A stretch of 64,000 nt of DNA from Bradyrhizobium sp. WSM3983 (GTDB taxonomy: Bacteria; Pseudomonadota; Alphaproteobacteria; Rhizobiales; Xanthobacteraceae). The notes beneath the pieces were generated by a model. The model was not told the DNA's origin. It saw only the letters and a program-made list of their open reading frames with translations, and ran no database searches. Every line of letters begins with the position of its first letter. Position 1 is the stretch's first letter. Positions 34,695-42,496 of this stretch are shown here, piece by piece. The DNA is taken from NCBI RefSeq assembly GCF_000473045.1, contig NZ_AXAY01000033.1, forward strand, positions 40,542 through 104,541, in the 5' to 3' direction. Both the position numbers and the translations under genes were made by a program.

Positions 34695-35357
34695 TTATGA
34701 AGCGAAGAACTTGATCTCGTAGCCCCAACAATCCAGCCGATCGGGAATCGCATTGAAGGCGATGGTAATGCGCTGATCGCCCTGGTTCCGCGGCACCTCG
34801 TGATACAGGTAGCTCGGGAAGAGCACGAGGTCACCAGGATCCGCCTCCGGCAACATGTATTTGCCAGCATTGAAAGGTCCCATTGCGGCACTTCTCGTAT
34901 GATGCCGGAAGCTGTATTCGAACCCGCCGGGCGGACGGATGAAGACGGTTCGCGAGCCGGGATGCGACGGCGTCAGATAGAGTATACCCGATATGAAGCT
35001 GTTTGCGTGGCTATGCATCGCCTGGCTTCCGCCCGACTCGAGCATATTGGTCCACATCTCCTTGACCGTCCAGTTCAGGCGCTCGCCGAACAGCATGTAG
35101 CCGAAATCGACCAACTTGGGCGTGGCGAGCATCGCGATCTCACGGAAAAGATTGCTGTCGAGCGGATTGGCGATAGTCGTATGAAAAAGCTGTTCAGACC
35201 GCAAGTTGGTCTCGGTTTTGTCCGCACGGATCGCCGCGATGGCCGCGTCCCGCAGCTCCTGATTCAGCAGCTTGGGCGACCGCATCAGCGGGATCGGAAA
35301 TAGCAGTTCGATCTGATCCTCAGCTACGGGCTCTAGCGCTTGGTCCATCGTGTCCAC
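34695..35357 (-). CDS. TIGR02466-type 2OG-Fe(II) oxygenase
   Basis: 220 residues of the putative 2-oxoglutarate/Fe(II) oxygenase family. Likely ligands are visible: His115 and His117 in QAMHSHANSFISGILYL, and His186 in DLVLFPSYLYHEVP. Arg196 in NQGDQRITIAFN is the probable 2OG anchor. No signal peptide, so it is cytoplasmic. The family is found near secreted-protein, TPR and exopolysaccharide genes; its substrate is unknown. It lies upstream of a small secreted protein gene on the complementary arrangement of this block. Confidence 0.85.
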   Translation of the reverse strand: MDTMDQALEPVAEDQIELLFPIPLMRSPKLLNQELRDAAIAAIRADKTETNLRSEQLFHTTIANPLDSNLFREIAMLATPKLVDFGYMLFGERLNWTVKEMWTNMLESGGSQAMHSHANSFISGILYLTPSHPGSRTVFIRPPGGFEYSFRHHTRSAAMGPFNAGKYMLPEADPGDLVLFPSYLYHEVPRNQGDQRITIAFNAIPDRLDCWGYEIKFFAS

Positions 35358-35451
35358 TCAACTCTTGCGCTTCACCGGAGCGGCAGGCGCCGGCGGCGAC
35401 ACTCTGGCAGTATCGTGAAGTTACAATGACGAACCGTCACGGGGCGTAGCC

Positions 35452-35838
35452 CTACGGGTCGTCTCCGCTCAATTCCACGTAGCCGTTGACCGTGCTGACG
35501 CGGAAAATTTCTCCGGGGGCAAGCCAATGCTTGCGGTTGGCAACCTCGTCGACGGCCTTTTCGGCATATTCGACACAACCGTCAAACTCGCCGTTGTCCG
35601 CCTCGGTTTGCGCATCCGTCAGAAGGCCGTTCGCGAAATGACGCGAAAGGCTCTTTGGAGACAGAGAATTTGTCATCTCCCGCGCCTTTGCGAGTACCTT
35701 CGCGCAATCCTCGGATGTCGGCTCTTCTGCCGCTTCCTCGGCACGCGTTCCATTGGCAAGCGCCAGAGCTACGAACGCCCCGAGAGCCAACGCACGCCTT
35801 GCTGCAAAAAAGCTCACGATCCTGTCTCCGTCATGCAC
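35452..35838 (-). CDS. Small secreted protein of unknown function
   Basis: 128 residues with a signal peptide (ALALGAFVALALANGTRA) and a mature domain of ~90 residues, largely helical (SEDCAKVLAKAREMTNSLS ... DGCVEYAEKAVDEVANR), ending in a short beta-like stretch EIFRVSTVNGYVELSG. Two cysteines could form a disulphide in the periplasm. I do not recognise a family. It sits between the 2OG oxygenase and the PHP-like gene on the same strand as both, separated from the latter by a terminator. Confidence 0.6.
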   Translation of the reverse strand: MHDGDRIVSFFAARRALALGAFVALALANGTRAEEAAEEPTSEDCAKVLAKAREMTNSLSPKSLSRHFANGLLTDAQTEADNGEFDGCVEYAEKAVDEVANRKHWLAPGEIFRVSTVNGYVELSGDDP

Positions 35839-35860
35839 GATAATTCTCTCAAAGCAAGAA

Positions 35861-35890
35861 CGAGGCAGCCCTGAGGCTGCCTCGCTTTTT
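35861..35890. terminator. Strong bidirectional-type terminator hairpin
   Basis: A perfect 10-bp stem (CGAGGCAGCC / GGCTGCCTCG) with a CTGA loop at 35861-35884, followed on the plus strand by CTTTTT. On the minus strand it follows the PHP-like gene stop at 35914 by 30 bases and runs into TTCTTGCTTTG. It most probably terminates the PHP-like transcript. Confidence 0.75.
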
Positions 35891-35913
35891 CGTGGCGAGT
35901 GCTCTTGGTGCTA

Positions 35914-37872
35914 TCAGCGACGCGAGGCGCGCGCTGCGAGCGTTTTCGCCAGAGCGGCATTCGTCTCGACGAGGAGCTGCGGATAGCTCGCCGGGCGGAC
36001 GAAGATCGGGTTGGCGTAGAACCAGGTATTGGACCAAGCCTGAACGTCGTAGGTCACGACAGGCGTGCCGTTCACCTTCACCAGATGACTCGGGCAGGCC
36101 GCATCGAGGCAAGGGATCTTGGCGTTGTTGAGGTCGAGCAGCGGATTGCCGTCGTTGTCGGTGACGTTCGGCGTCGCCGGCGGGATGTTGGTGCCGCGGC
36201 TGCGGATGTAGAACGGGGTCGATCCCGCCGTGAACGAGGTCGTGAACGTCAACCGTGCCGAACCATCGGCATTGTCGATCCTGGTCATCGACGACGCAGG
36301 GATCTGCTTCGCGATCTTCGCCGACGCGTTGTAGACAATGTTCGCACCCGCCACACCGGCAGCGTTCGGCACGGCATAGCCGGGCGCGCCCGGCGCGATC
36401 ACGCCGGTGATGTCGCCGGTAATCAAGTCGACGTGGTCAACCGACGGCTTGTTGAGCGGCTGCTGCTTGTTGATCGGCTTCAACAGCGGATTGTTGAAGC
36501 TGTACGGGCTGTGGTTCGAGGCCGGAACGGTCATGGCCATTTCCAGGGTGATGGTCTCACCCGGGTTTGCTACGATCGTTTCGCCCATGGTCTTCCAGAC
36601 GCCGTCAGCACCGTGCGCGCGGAACACCATGTCGGGGCCGATGATGTCGGCGTTGACCGAGTAGGAATTGCCCGAGCGCATGCCGTCGACCACGTTCTGC
36701 GAGACGAAGTTCGACGTGTTGGGCACGAAGAGCTTGGTGTACTCGCCCGGCCAGAAATCGGAGGTCGTGGCGGCGTCGCGAGCACCGAACGCGCCACGGG
36801 TGTGCCAGTCCGAGCTCACATAGACGAAGTAGTTGCGGCCTTCGCCGAGCATGCCGTCCCAGAGGCCGCCCACTTTGGCGGTGTAAACGCCCTGGAAGCC
36901 GTAAGTGCCACCACCGACGGCGCCGCTGCCGTAGGAGCCAGAACCACCAGCATCGGTGCCCTGGGCCATGTGGCCGGGAGACTCGATACCGAACGCAACC
37001 GTCGGACCTGCATTGTTCAGATCGCGGAAGTGCTCGATGTTATAACCTGCGCTGCCGGCAGTGCTGAACGGGCCCGCACGTTCCGTGTGGGTCGGAACGA
37101 CGTATGAGGTCAGCGGAAAGCGGGACTGCAACCATGCAGTCGCGGTCACCGACTTCTGGTGCGCGGCGTTGCCGACCAGACCGGCGTTCGAGATCTTGCC
37201 GGGCCAGAGCGGATTGTTGCTGGCGTCGACCTGACCGATGAGGTCATTGTCCTGGCGGTCGAACAGATATTCGAACTGCGCCATGTTGTCCGCCACGCCC
37301 GGCGCGGCGGCATTGAGCGGGGTCTGGCCCGTGATGACGGCGACATCGGTGTGTTCATGACCCGGAACAACCCACTCCAGGCCTTCGATCACAACCTTGT
37401 TATATTGCTGCGAACGGCGGACGATGAGGGGCCACTCGATTTCCTGGATGTTCTGCCAGCGCCACATCTGGCGGCCGGAGCCGGTGCCGTTCGGCGTGCC
37501 CTTCAGGCTCGTGATCGTGATGCCCTGAATTTCCTGGCCGAGCGTGTCGTTCCAGTTCTTGGTGGTGTCGCCCGGAATACCGGCGCCGGTGTCCGAGAAG
37601 CGGCAGTCCTTGGCGCCCGAGCCGCCATGGTTGCCCAGCGTGAACCAGTCGATGTTGAAGTTCTGACCACCGGCTGCCGCCGTGCCCGTCGCGAGGACGC
37701 GATCGAGAGCGTAGCCGACCGACACACTGCCGTCAGTGCAGGTGTTGTGGTTGTGCATGTCGCCAGCTACATACGGATTGCCGTTGTTGACGGTGCCGGC
37801 GACCGACGCGCCCGCCATCGCCAACGACGCCGAAGCCGCGGTCAGCGCGATGATTTTGGATTTTGGAAACAT
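35914..37872 (-). CDS. Large secreted PHP-like metallo-phosphoesterase
   Basis: 652 residues with a signal peptide (ALTAASASLAMAGASVAG). Right after it comes a PHP-type metal motif variant, GDMHNHNTCTDGSV (His40/His42 in the D-x-H-x-H position). Further likely ligands are in WFTLGNHGG, EGLEWVVPGHEHTD and YVSSDWHTRGAF. The C-terminal third is beta-rich and may be a carbohydrate- or surface-binding module. ATG 37872 is chosen over 37911 because it starts the signal peptide. It has no cytoplasmic PHP relatives nearby. Size, export and context make it the best candidate T2SS cargo in this half of the window. The substrate (phosphate ester or polyphosphate) is unknown. Confidence 0.75.
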   Translation of the reverse strand: MFPKSKIIALTAASASLAMAGASVAGTVNNGNPYVAGDMHNHNTCTDGSVSVGYALDRVLATGTAAAGGQNFNIDWFTLGNHGGSGAKDCRFSDTGAGIPGDTTKNWNDTLGQEIQGITITSLKGTPNGTGSGRQMWRWQNIQEIEWPLIVRRSQQYNKVVIEGLEWVVPGHEHTDVAVITGQTPLNAAAPGVADNMAQFEYLFDRQDNDLIGQVDASNNPLWPGKISNAGLVGNAAHQKSVTATAWLQSRFPLTSYVVPTHTERAGPFSTAGSAGYNIEHFRDLNNAGPTVAFGIESPGHMAQGTDAGGSGSYGSGAVGGGTYGFQGVYTAKVGGLWDGMLGEGRNYFVYVSSDWHTRGAFGARDAATTSDFWPGEYTKLFVPNTSNFVSQNVVDGMRSGNSYSVNADIIGPDMVFRAHGADGVWKTMGETIVANPGETITLEMAMTVPASNHSPYSFNNPLLKPINKQQPLNKPSVDHVDLITGDITGVIAPGAPGYAVPNAAGVAGANIVYNASAKIAKQIPASSMTRIDNADGSARLTFTTSFTAGSTPFYIRSRGTNIPPATPNVTDNDGNPLLDLNNAKIPCLDAACPSHLVKVNGTPVVTYDVQAWSNTWFYANPIFVRPASYPQLLVETNAALAKTLAARASRR

Positions 37873-38053
37873 GAGGATGAGGCCCCTAGAGTAGCTTTTG
37901 TTTGAGAACACGGTGCCAAGCGAAAGCGCCAGGAACGCCGAAGCGTTAATTCATCCAGATCAGGCTTTGGCGACATTAACATGACTTTTTTATGCGAGAT
38001 AACATTTGCAGACAAAGATAACATTCATTCGCGGTCGAGAACGATCTGTATCA

Positions 38054-38069
38054 ATATTGTCACGTGACA
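38054..38069. promoter_or_regulatory. Palindromic TGTCACGTGACA site between PHP-like and PpiC-like genes
   Basis: 38058-38069 is a perfect 12-bp palindrome. The overlapping 14-mer 38054-38067 differs in one base from 663-676 in front of the EPS glycosyltransferase. It lies in an AT-rich divergent promoter region, about 185 bases upstream of the PHP-like start and 77 bases upstream of the PpiC-like start. A shared operator is inferred. Confidence 0.45.
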
Positions 38070-38145
38070 GACGATTTTTCGCGTTGCATAACGCCGCCCG
38101 CCCGGCACCTCCCGCCGGGAGCAAATCGAAAAATCGAGAAGATCT

Positions 38146-39009
38146 ATGCCTGCATCGCAAGCTCACGATCAGTCACCTCCGCAAGCCGCAAGCCGCGGCG
38201 GCGGCGGCACGATCGGTACCGTTCTCTCTGCGTTGTGGCGCGAACCCCTGGTTCACTTCTGCCTTTTGGGCGGCCTGATCTTCGCGATTGATCACGTCGT
38301 GCATCCACCGGCTCTGGACGACAAGACGATCGTCGTGACCAAAGCCATGCGGGAGTCCTTCATCAGAAACTTCTCGGAAGACGGCGACCAGCTACCGACC
38401 GACGAGCAGCTCAAGAACATGATCGACAGCTGGGTCGCGAGCGAAATCCTGTACCGCGAGGGCAAGGCTCTCGGCGTCGACAAGGGCGACGAAATGATTC
38501 GCGATCGCATCGCGTTCAAATTGCAGGTCCTCGTGTTCGACCAGGTCCAGCTGGAGAAGCCATCCGAGGAACAGCTGCACGCCTATTTCGAAAAGAACCG
38601 CAGCCGCTTCGACCAGCCGGAACAGGTCAGCTTTCTGCTGACCCCCGCGACCGACGAAGCCACGGTCCGCCGCCAGTTCGAGGATATGAAGGCCGAACGT
38701 GAAAACGCCGATCTCCGGGATCGGACTCGCGTGTTTCCCAATCGCCCCGTCAACAGCCTTGCGCAGTCATTCGGCGAGAATTTTCGTACCGCCCTGCTTA
38801 GCCTGCCAATCGGTGAATGGCACGTAATTCAGGCCAGCGACGGCTGGCGTATTGCGCGACTGGATGCGCGGCAGGCGTTCCAGCCCGCCATCTTCGAGTC
38901 CGTTCGCGACCAGCTGAGGCTCATGTGGACAACCGACGAAACGAGGAAACGCGCCTGGGCCGCCGTGACCAAGCTCAAGTCGGCTTACGCCGTCAAGATC
39001 GAGCAGTAA
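38146..39009 (+). CDS. Membrane-anchored PpiC-like foldase with degenerate parvulin domain
   Basis: 287 residues: a Gly-rich cytoplasmic start, one membrane helix (LVHFCLLGGLIFAIDHVV) and a SurA/PpiC-like periplasmic region. DSWVASEILYREGKALGVDK is typical of the chaperone helices. The rotamase part (about 155-260) lacks the usual GGDLGW and FGxHI signatures, so isomerase activity is doubtful. The stop is one base before the next ATG. This arrangement with HupE/UreJ-type genes suggests it assists their assembly or that of the secreted partner encoded divergently; the role is inferred. Confidence 0.78.
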   Translation: MPASQAHDQSPPQAASRGGGGTIGTVLSALWREPLVHFCLLGGLIFAIDHVVHPPALDDKTIVVTKAMRESFIRNFSEDGDQLPTDEQLKNMIDSWVASEILYREGKALGVDKGDEMIRDRIAFKLQVLVFDQVQLEKPSEEQLHAYFEKNRSRFDQPEQVSFLLTPATDEATVRRQFEDMKAERENADLRDRTRVFPNRPVNSLAQSFGENFRTALLSLPIGEWHVIQASDGWRIARLDARQAFQPAIFESVRDQLRLMWTTDETRKRAWAAVTKLKSAYAVKIEQ

Positions 39010-39010
39010 C

Positions 39011-39997
39011 ATGCGAACCCTGTTACTCCGCATCGTGATACTGTTACTGGCGACGATCCCCGCCGCGACCAGCGTGCGCGCCCATGAGGCCACGATGGGC
39101 GTGATCGAATTCCGCGAGATGCGCGCGGGGACCTATATCGGCAAATGGACCAGCGAGCCGGACATCGGCGCGGCCAAAGTGCAGCTGCGCATGCCGCAGC
39201 ACTGCCACTTGCAAATGCCCGAGCTTTCCTGCGGCAGCCGTGGCCTGGTCGGCTCAATCACGGTCGCGAATATGGGGGCCGGTTTGTCGGCCCTGTTGAT
39301 CAAGGTATTTTCGCTCGACGGCGACTATCACAGCTACACGCTTTCATCCGGAAATCCCACCGTCACCGTCCTGGGTGCCGGTGCGCCGACCGCCGAGACC
39401 TGGATCGAGCTTGCCCGCACCTACGTGAACTACGGCATTGATCATATCCTGCTCGGAGCCGACCATCTTCTCTTCGTGCTCGGCCTGATCTGGATCGTCA
39501 AAGGCGGCTGGAAGCTCGTGAAGACGATCACGGCGTTCACGATTGGCCACAGTCTGTCGCTGGCTGCCGCCGCGTTCGGACTGTTTGGCATCCCGGAGCG
39601 CCCCCTGAACGCAACAATCGCACTCAGCATCGTGTTCGTCGCTGTCGAGATCGTGCGGTTGCAGCGCGGCGAAACCACATTCACCGCGCGTCACCCCTGG
39701 GCTGTCGCCTTTGTATTCGGGCTCGTGCATGGAATTGGCTTTGCCGGTGCGTTGGCCGGCCTCGGCATCGAACTACGGCTGCTTCCGGCGGCGCTCCTAT
39801 TCTTCAATATAGGCGTCGAGATCGGCCAACTCGCCTTTGTGCTGTTGGTGCTGGCGCTGATCTGGGCACATCGCCGGCTCCGAGCGGAACTGCCGCGCTG
39901 GGGAGATGCGATTCCAGCCTACGCTATCGGTTCGGTCGCCATGTTCTGGTTCATTGGGCGCGTGGCCCGCATGTTCATGACCTCGACCCTGAGCTGA
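39011..39997 (+). CDS. HupE/UreJ-type membrane protein with periplasmic N-domain
   Basis: 328 residues of the second HupE/UreJ family. A signal peptide (ILLLATIPAATSVRA) precedes a ~110-residue periplasmic beta domain beginning HEATMGVIEFREM. Then about six membrane helices hold GIDHILLGADHLLFVLGLIW, FTIGHSLSLAAAAFG and FGLVHGIGFAGAL, whose Asp-His and His-Gly pairs are the presumed metal path. HupE/UreJ proteins move nickel or cobalt in hydrogenase and urease systems, but no such enzyme is in this window. It is the first of three consecutive HupE-type genes. Confidence 0.85.
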   Translation: MRTLLLRIVILLLATIPAATSVRAHEATMGVIEFREMRAGTYIGKWTSEPDIGAAKVQLRMPQHCHLQMPELSCGSRGLVGSITVANMGAGLSALLIKVFSLDGDYHSYTLSSGNPTVTVLGAGAPTAETWIELARTYVNYGIDHILLGADHLLFVLGLIWIVKGGWKLVKTITAFTIGHSLSLAAAAFGLFGIPERPLNATIALSIVFVAVEIVRLQRGETTFTARHPWAVAFVFGLVHGIGFAGALAGLGIELRLLPAALLFFNIGVEIGQLAFVLLVLALIWAHRRLRAELPRWGDAIPAYAIGSVAMFWFIGRVARMFMTSTLS

Positions 39998-40001
39998 CCA
40001 A

Positions 40002-40625
40002 ATGCGACAGTTTGCTTTCCCGCTTGGTACTGCACTGCGCGGCGGATTGGCGCTCGCCGTCTTCATATCGCTCAGCCAACCAGCCTTCGCACATGAGCAG
40101 GCCGGGATAGCCGGAGGGTTTGCCAGCGGCTTCCTGCATCCATTGACCGGCCTGGACCACATGATCGCGATGGTGGCCGTCGGCATCTGGGGTGCACAGC
40201 TCGGCATGCCCGCAATTTGGGTCCTTCCGATCACATTTCCTATCGTCATGGCGATGGGAGGCGTGCTCGGCATCCTCAAATTACCGCTGCCGTTCCAGGA
40301 GCCGGTTATCGCGCTTTCAGCTCTCGTTCTAGGGATCGCCGTGGCGGTTCGCCTCAAAACGCCGTTTACCGTCGCCGCGGCCATCGTCGCGGTGTTCGCG
40401 ATCTTCCATGGCTATGCGCATGGCGCCGAGCTGCCCCACGCTGCCAATCCGTTCGCTTACGGAATCGGTTTCGTCGTCGCGACCGGCCTGCTGCATCTTT
40501 GCGGCATCTCCATCGGGCTGCTGCTGCGCTGGCCGATCGGAGATCGCCTGATACGTGGCATGGGTGCGGCCATCGCCCTGCTCGGCTGTTATTTTCTGGC
40601 TCGTAGTCTTGGAGGAATGGCGTGA
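40002..40625 (+). CDS. HupE/UreJ nickel/cobalt permease family protein
   Basis: 207 residues. The signal peptide ends SLSQPAFA, then H-E starts the mature protein as in classical HupE. The family signature GFLHPLTGLDHMIAMVAVG carries the conserved HPxxGxDH. A second motif, IFHGYAHGAELPH, lies in a later helix. Six membrane segments follow the HupE pattern. It probably transports Ni2+ or Co2+. It starts 4 bases after the previous stop and overlaps the next gene by 4 bases. Confidence 0.88.
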   Translation: MRQFAFPLGTALRGGLALAVFISLSQPAFAHEQAGIAGGFASGFLHPLTGLDHMIAMVAVGIWGAQLGMPAIWVLPITFPIVMAMGGVLGILKLPLPFQEPVIALSALVLGIAVAVRLKTPFTVAAAIVAVFAIFHGYAHGAELPHAANPFAYGIGFVVATGLLHLCGISIGLLLRWPIGDRLIRGMGAAIALLGCYFLARSLGGMA

Positions 40626-41257
40626 TGAGGAACCTGATCAAGCTCCTGATCGCAGGTCTCGCCGCACTGATCGTCCCGGTCGGCTCGGCGCATGCCCACT
40701 TGATCGGGACACGCTTTGGCGACTTCTACGCAGGCGCATTCCACCCTTTGACAGATCTCAACGACGTCGTGCTGTGGATTGCGCTTGGCTTGCTGGCCGG
40801 CTCGCTCGGAGCTCCGCGCAGCCGCTGGCTCGTCGTGCTCTTTCCGTTCGGGCTCGCCGCTGGCTTTGCGCTCGCCATAGCGGATGGCACGAACTTTTCA
40901 GGCGACGTCGCCAACGCAACCCTGATCGCCGGGCTTGGTCTGGCTCTGGCCGCGGGCCTGCGCCTTCCCGCGCCGCTGCTCGGTCTCGTTGGCTTCGCGC
41001 TGGCAGTCATGCGCGGAATTGCCAATGCAGCCGCGGTCGAGCCTGCCACCAATCTTGTGCTGTTCGGCGCCGGACTGGCCTGCGCAGGATACGCGACGAT
41101 CACACTGACGATGGCGATCGTAATCGCTTTTCGTCGTGCAGAAGCCGGAGCGACATCGGCGTGGCGCGGCATCGCACTTCGCGCGCTCGGCGGCTGGATT
41201 GCCGCAATCGGCCTCATGATGGTCGGCTTTACGCTGGCCGGACCAGGCGCCAGCTGA
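40622..41257 (+). CDS. Degenerate HupE/UreJ paralogue
   Basis: 211 residues. The signal peptide ends GSAHA, then HLIGTRFGDFYAGAFHPLTD. The HupE signature is altered: HPLTDLNDVVLWIALG replaces HPLTGLDHMIAMVAVG, so the first His stays but the D-H pair and glycine are lost. Six membrane segments are kept. It may be a structural or regulatory partner of the intact permease rather than a transporter. The overlap with the preceding gene (ATGA) shows coupling. Confidence 0.78.
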   Translation: MMRNLIKLLIAGLAALIVPVGSAHAHLIGTRFGDFYAGAFHPLTDLNDVVLWIALGLLAGSLGAPRSRWLVVLFPFGLAAGFALAIADGTNFSGDVANATLIAGLGLALAAGLRLPAPLLGLVGFALAVMRGIANAAAVEPATNLVLFGAGLACAGYATITLTMAIVIAFRRAEAGATSAWRGIALRALGGWIAAIGLMMVGFTLAGPGAS

Positions 41258-41444
41258 GGCGCGGGAAATCGCATTCAGCGTCGCAAATAAATCAGCAATC
41301 ACATTTATTGCGACGCTCCCGAGTCTGGGTCCCTTTATCTCATAAATTAACATAACACCAACTTGCAAACGTCACTCCACTATCATGAAGCAATGTAATA
41401 GCTGCTTGAGCAAGGGTTAACCTTTGACACTACAGGGGCAGTAA

Positions 41445-42002
41445 ATGCGAAATAAGTTCTTCTCTTCGATCTTGGTTGCGGCCGCGATGTTCGTGGGCGC
41501 GATTAGCAACGCCAGCGCAGGCGTTCTCTACACCGGTTCCGGCACATGGGATTCCTTTGCGTCGACCACCGCCTTCAGCGGTGCCAACAAGAGCTGGTCG
41601 TTCTCGTTCGAGATCGACAGCCCCGCCAGCAATCCGACAAGCTCGATCGTCGACTTCCACTATTCCCTCGGTGGCCTCGCGACGAGCCTCGACGCGTCGT
41701 CGATCCAGTTTTACTCGGCAGCCGATGGCGGCATGTTCAATCTGACACTGTCGTCCGGCGACGTCGTCAGCTTCTTCAACAAGCTTGGCGCACCCGCGAC
41801 TGACATCGGGTCGAACGGCAATCTGGTAACCGGCCAGTGGGCCGTCGACCTCCTCGGCTTCGGCGCAACGGGTGCTGAAATCCACGGCGCGGGCGTCGTG
41901 ACCGCGGTTCCGGAGCCCTCGACCTGGGCGATGATGATCCTCGGCTTCGGCGCGCTCGGCTTCTTCGCTTATCGTCGTCGCGGCCTCGTCGCCACGGCCT
42001 GA
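41445..42002 (+). CDS. PEPxxWA-CTERM sorted surface protein (2)
   Basis: 185 residues. The signal peptide is FFSSILVAAAMFVGAISNASA and the body is Ser/Gly/Phe-rich and beta-like (YTGSGTWDSFASTTAFSGAN). The C-terminus is a textbook sorting signal: VPEPSTWAMMILGFGALGFF then YRRR. The mature protein shares no clear similarity with the one at 24321-24869 apart from the signal and sorting tail. It has its own upstream AT-rich region (41280-41440) and a strong terminator, so it is probably monocistronic. Confidence 0.88.
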   Translation: MRNKFFSSILVAAAMFVGAISNASAGVLYTGSGTWDSFASTTAFSGANKSWSFSFEIDSPASNPTSSIVDFHYSLGGLATSLDASSIQFYSAADGGMFNLTLSSGDVVSFFNKLGAPATDIGSNGNLVTGQWAVDLLGFGATGAEIHGAGVVTAVPEPSTWAMMILGFGALGFFAYRRRGLVATA

Positions 42003-42050
42003 CGCCAACGAGAAGCAAGGCTGCGCAAGCGCGCGGCTCACGGCACTGCA

Positions 42051-42083
42051 CATCCCCGCTTCCCCGCGGGGATGTTTTTATTT
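42051..42083 (+). terminator. Terminator of the PEPxxWA-CTERM gene
   Basis: A 9-bp perfect stem CATCCCCGC / GCGGGGATG (42051-42074) with a 6-base loop, followed by TTTTTATTTT, about 50 bases past the stop. A classical intrinsic terminator. Confidence 0.88.
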
Positions 42084-42496
42084 TGATGATGGCCATGTTC
42101 GGCAGGACTGATCCGAAAATGCCCGCGCACGACATCGCTCAGGCGAATCGAGAGAAGCTCGGCGTCAGTGGCATGGAAAAGATCGTCGCGTTCGACCAGA
42201 GCCAGTCATTTGACGACCTTCTCTGGCACCCGAAGCGAACGACGTAACGTACGGACACCGCACGGGAACGGAGGGGTAATACTCCCGGGTAACATCCGGA
42301 AAACGCTCAGCAATTTCAAATTGCCAAAGGTGGGTTTATGGTGCGCTCGGAGGGCGGTCGCATTTGCTGCGGTTTCAATGGCTTAGCGATATGGGTGAAA
42401 CGATTGGGTGCATTTCAGGACCATGAGAGCCGTTCAAGGCGGAGGACCCAAACCGGCACGAGACCGGACCTGCTTCCCGTCAGATGCGTCCACCGC
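42084..42496. other. Intergenic region with left element boundary
   Basis: No supported gene. Short plus-strand frames exist (such as 42168-42386) but lack ribosome sites and domains. It contains the tRNA-derived repeat A (42339-42416). Sequence left of that repeat is presumably the original chromosome, though 42299-42330 shows faint likeness to the arms seen left of the other two copies. Confidence 0.5.
42339..42416. repeat. tRNA-Leu 3'-end-derived repeat A (putative att site)
   Basis: The first 16 bases (TGGTGCGCTCGGAGGG) equal the last 16 bases of the tRNA-Leu gene at 53655-53670, CCA included. 42339-42385 matches 49283-49329 at 44 of 47 positions. After an unmatched 21 bases, GGTGCATTTC (42407-42416) recurs at exactly the same distance in copy B. 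This is the pattern of an attachment-site core plus a shared phage-type arm. Confidence 0.75.
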
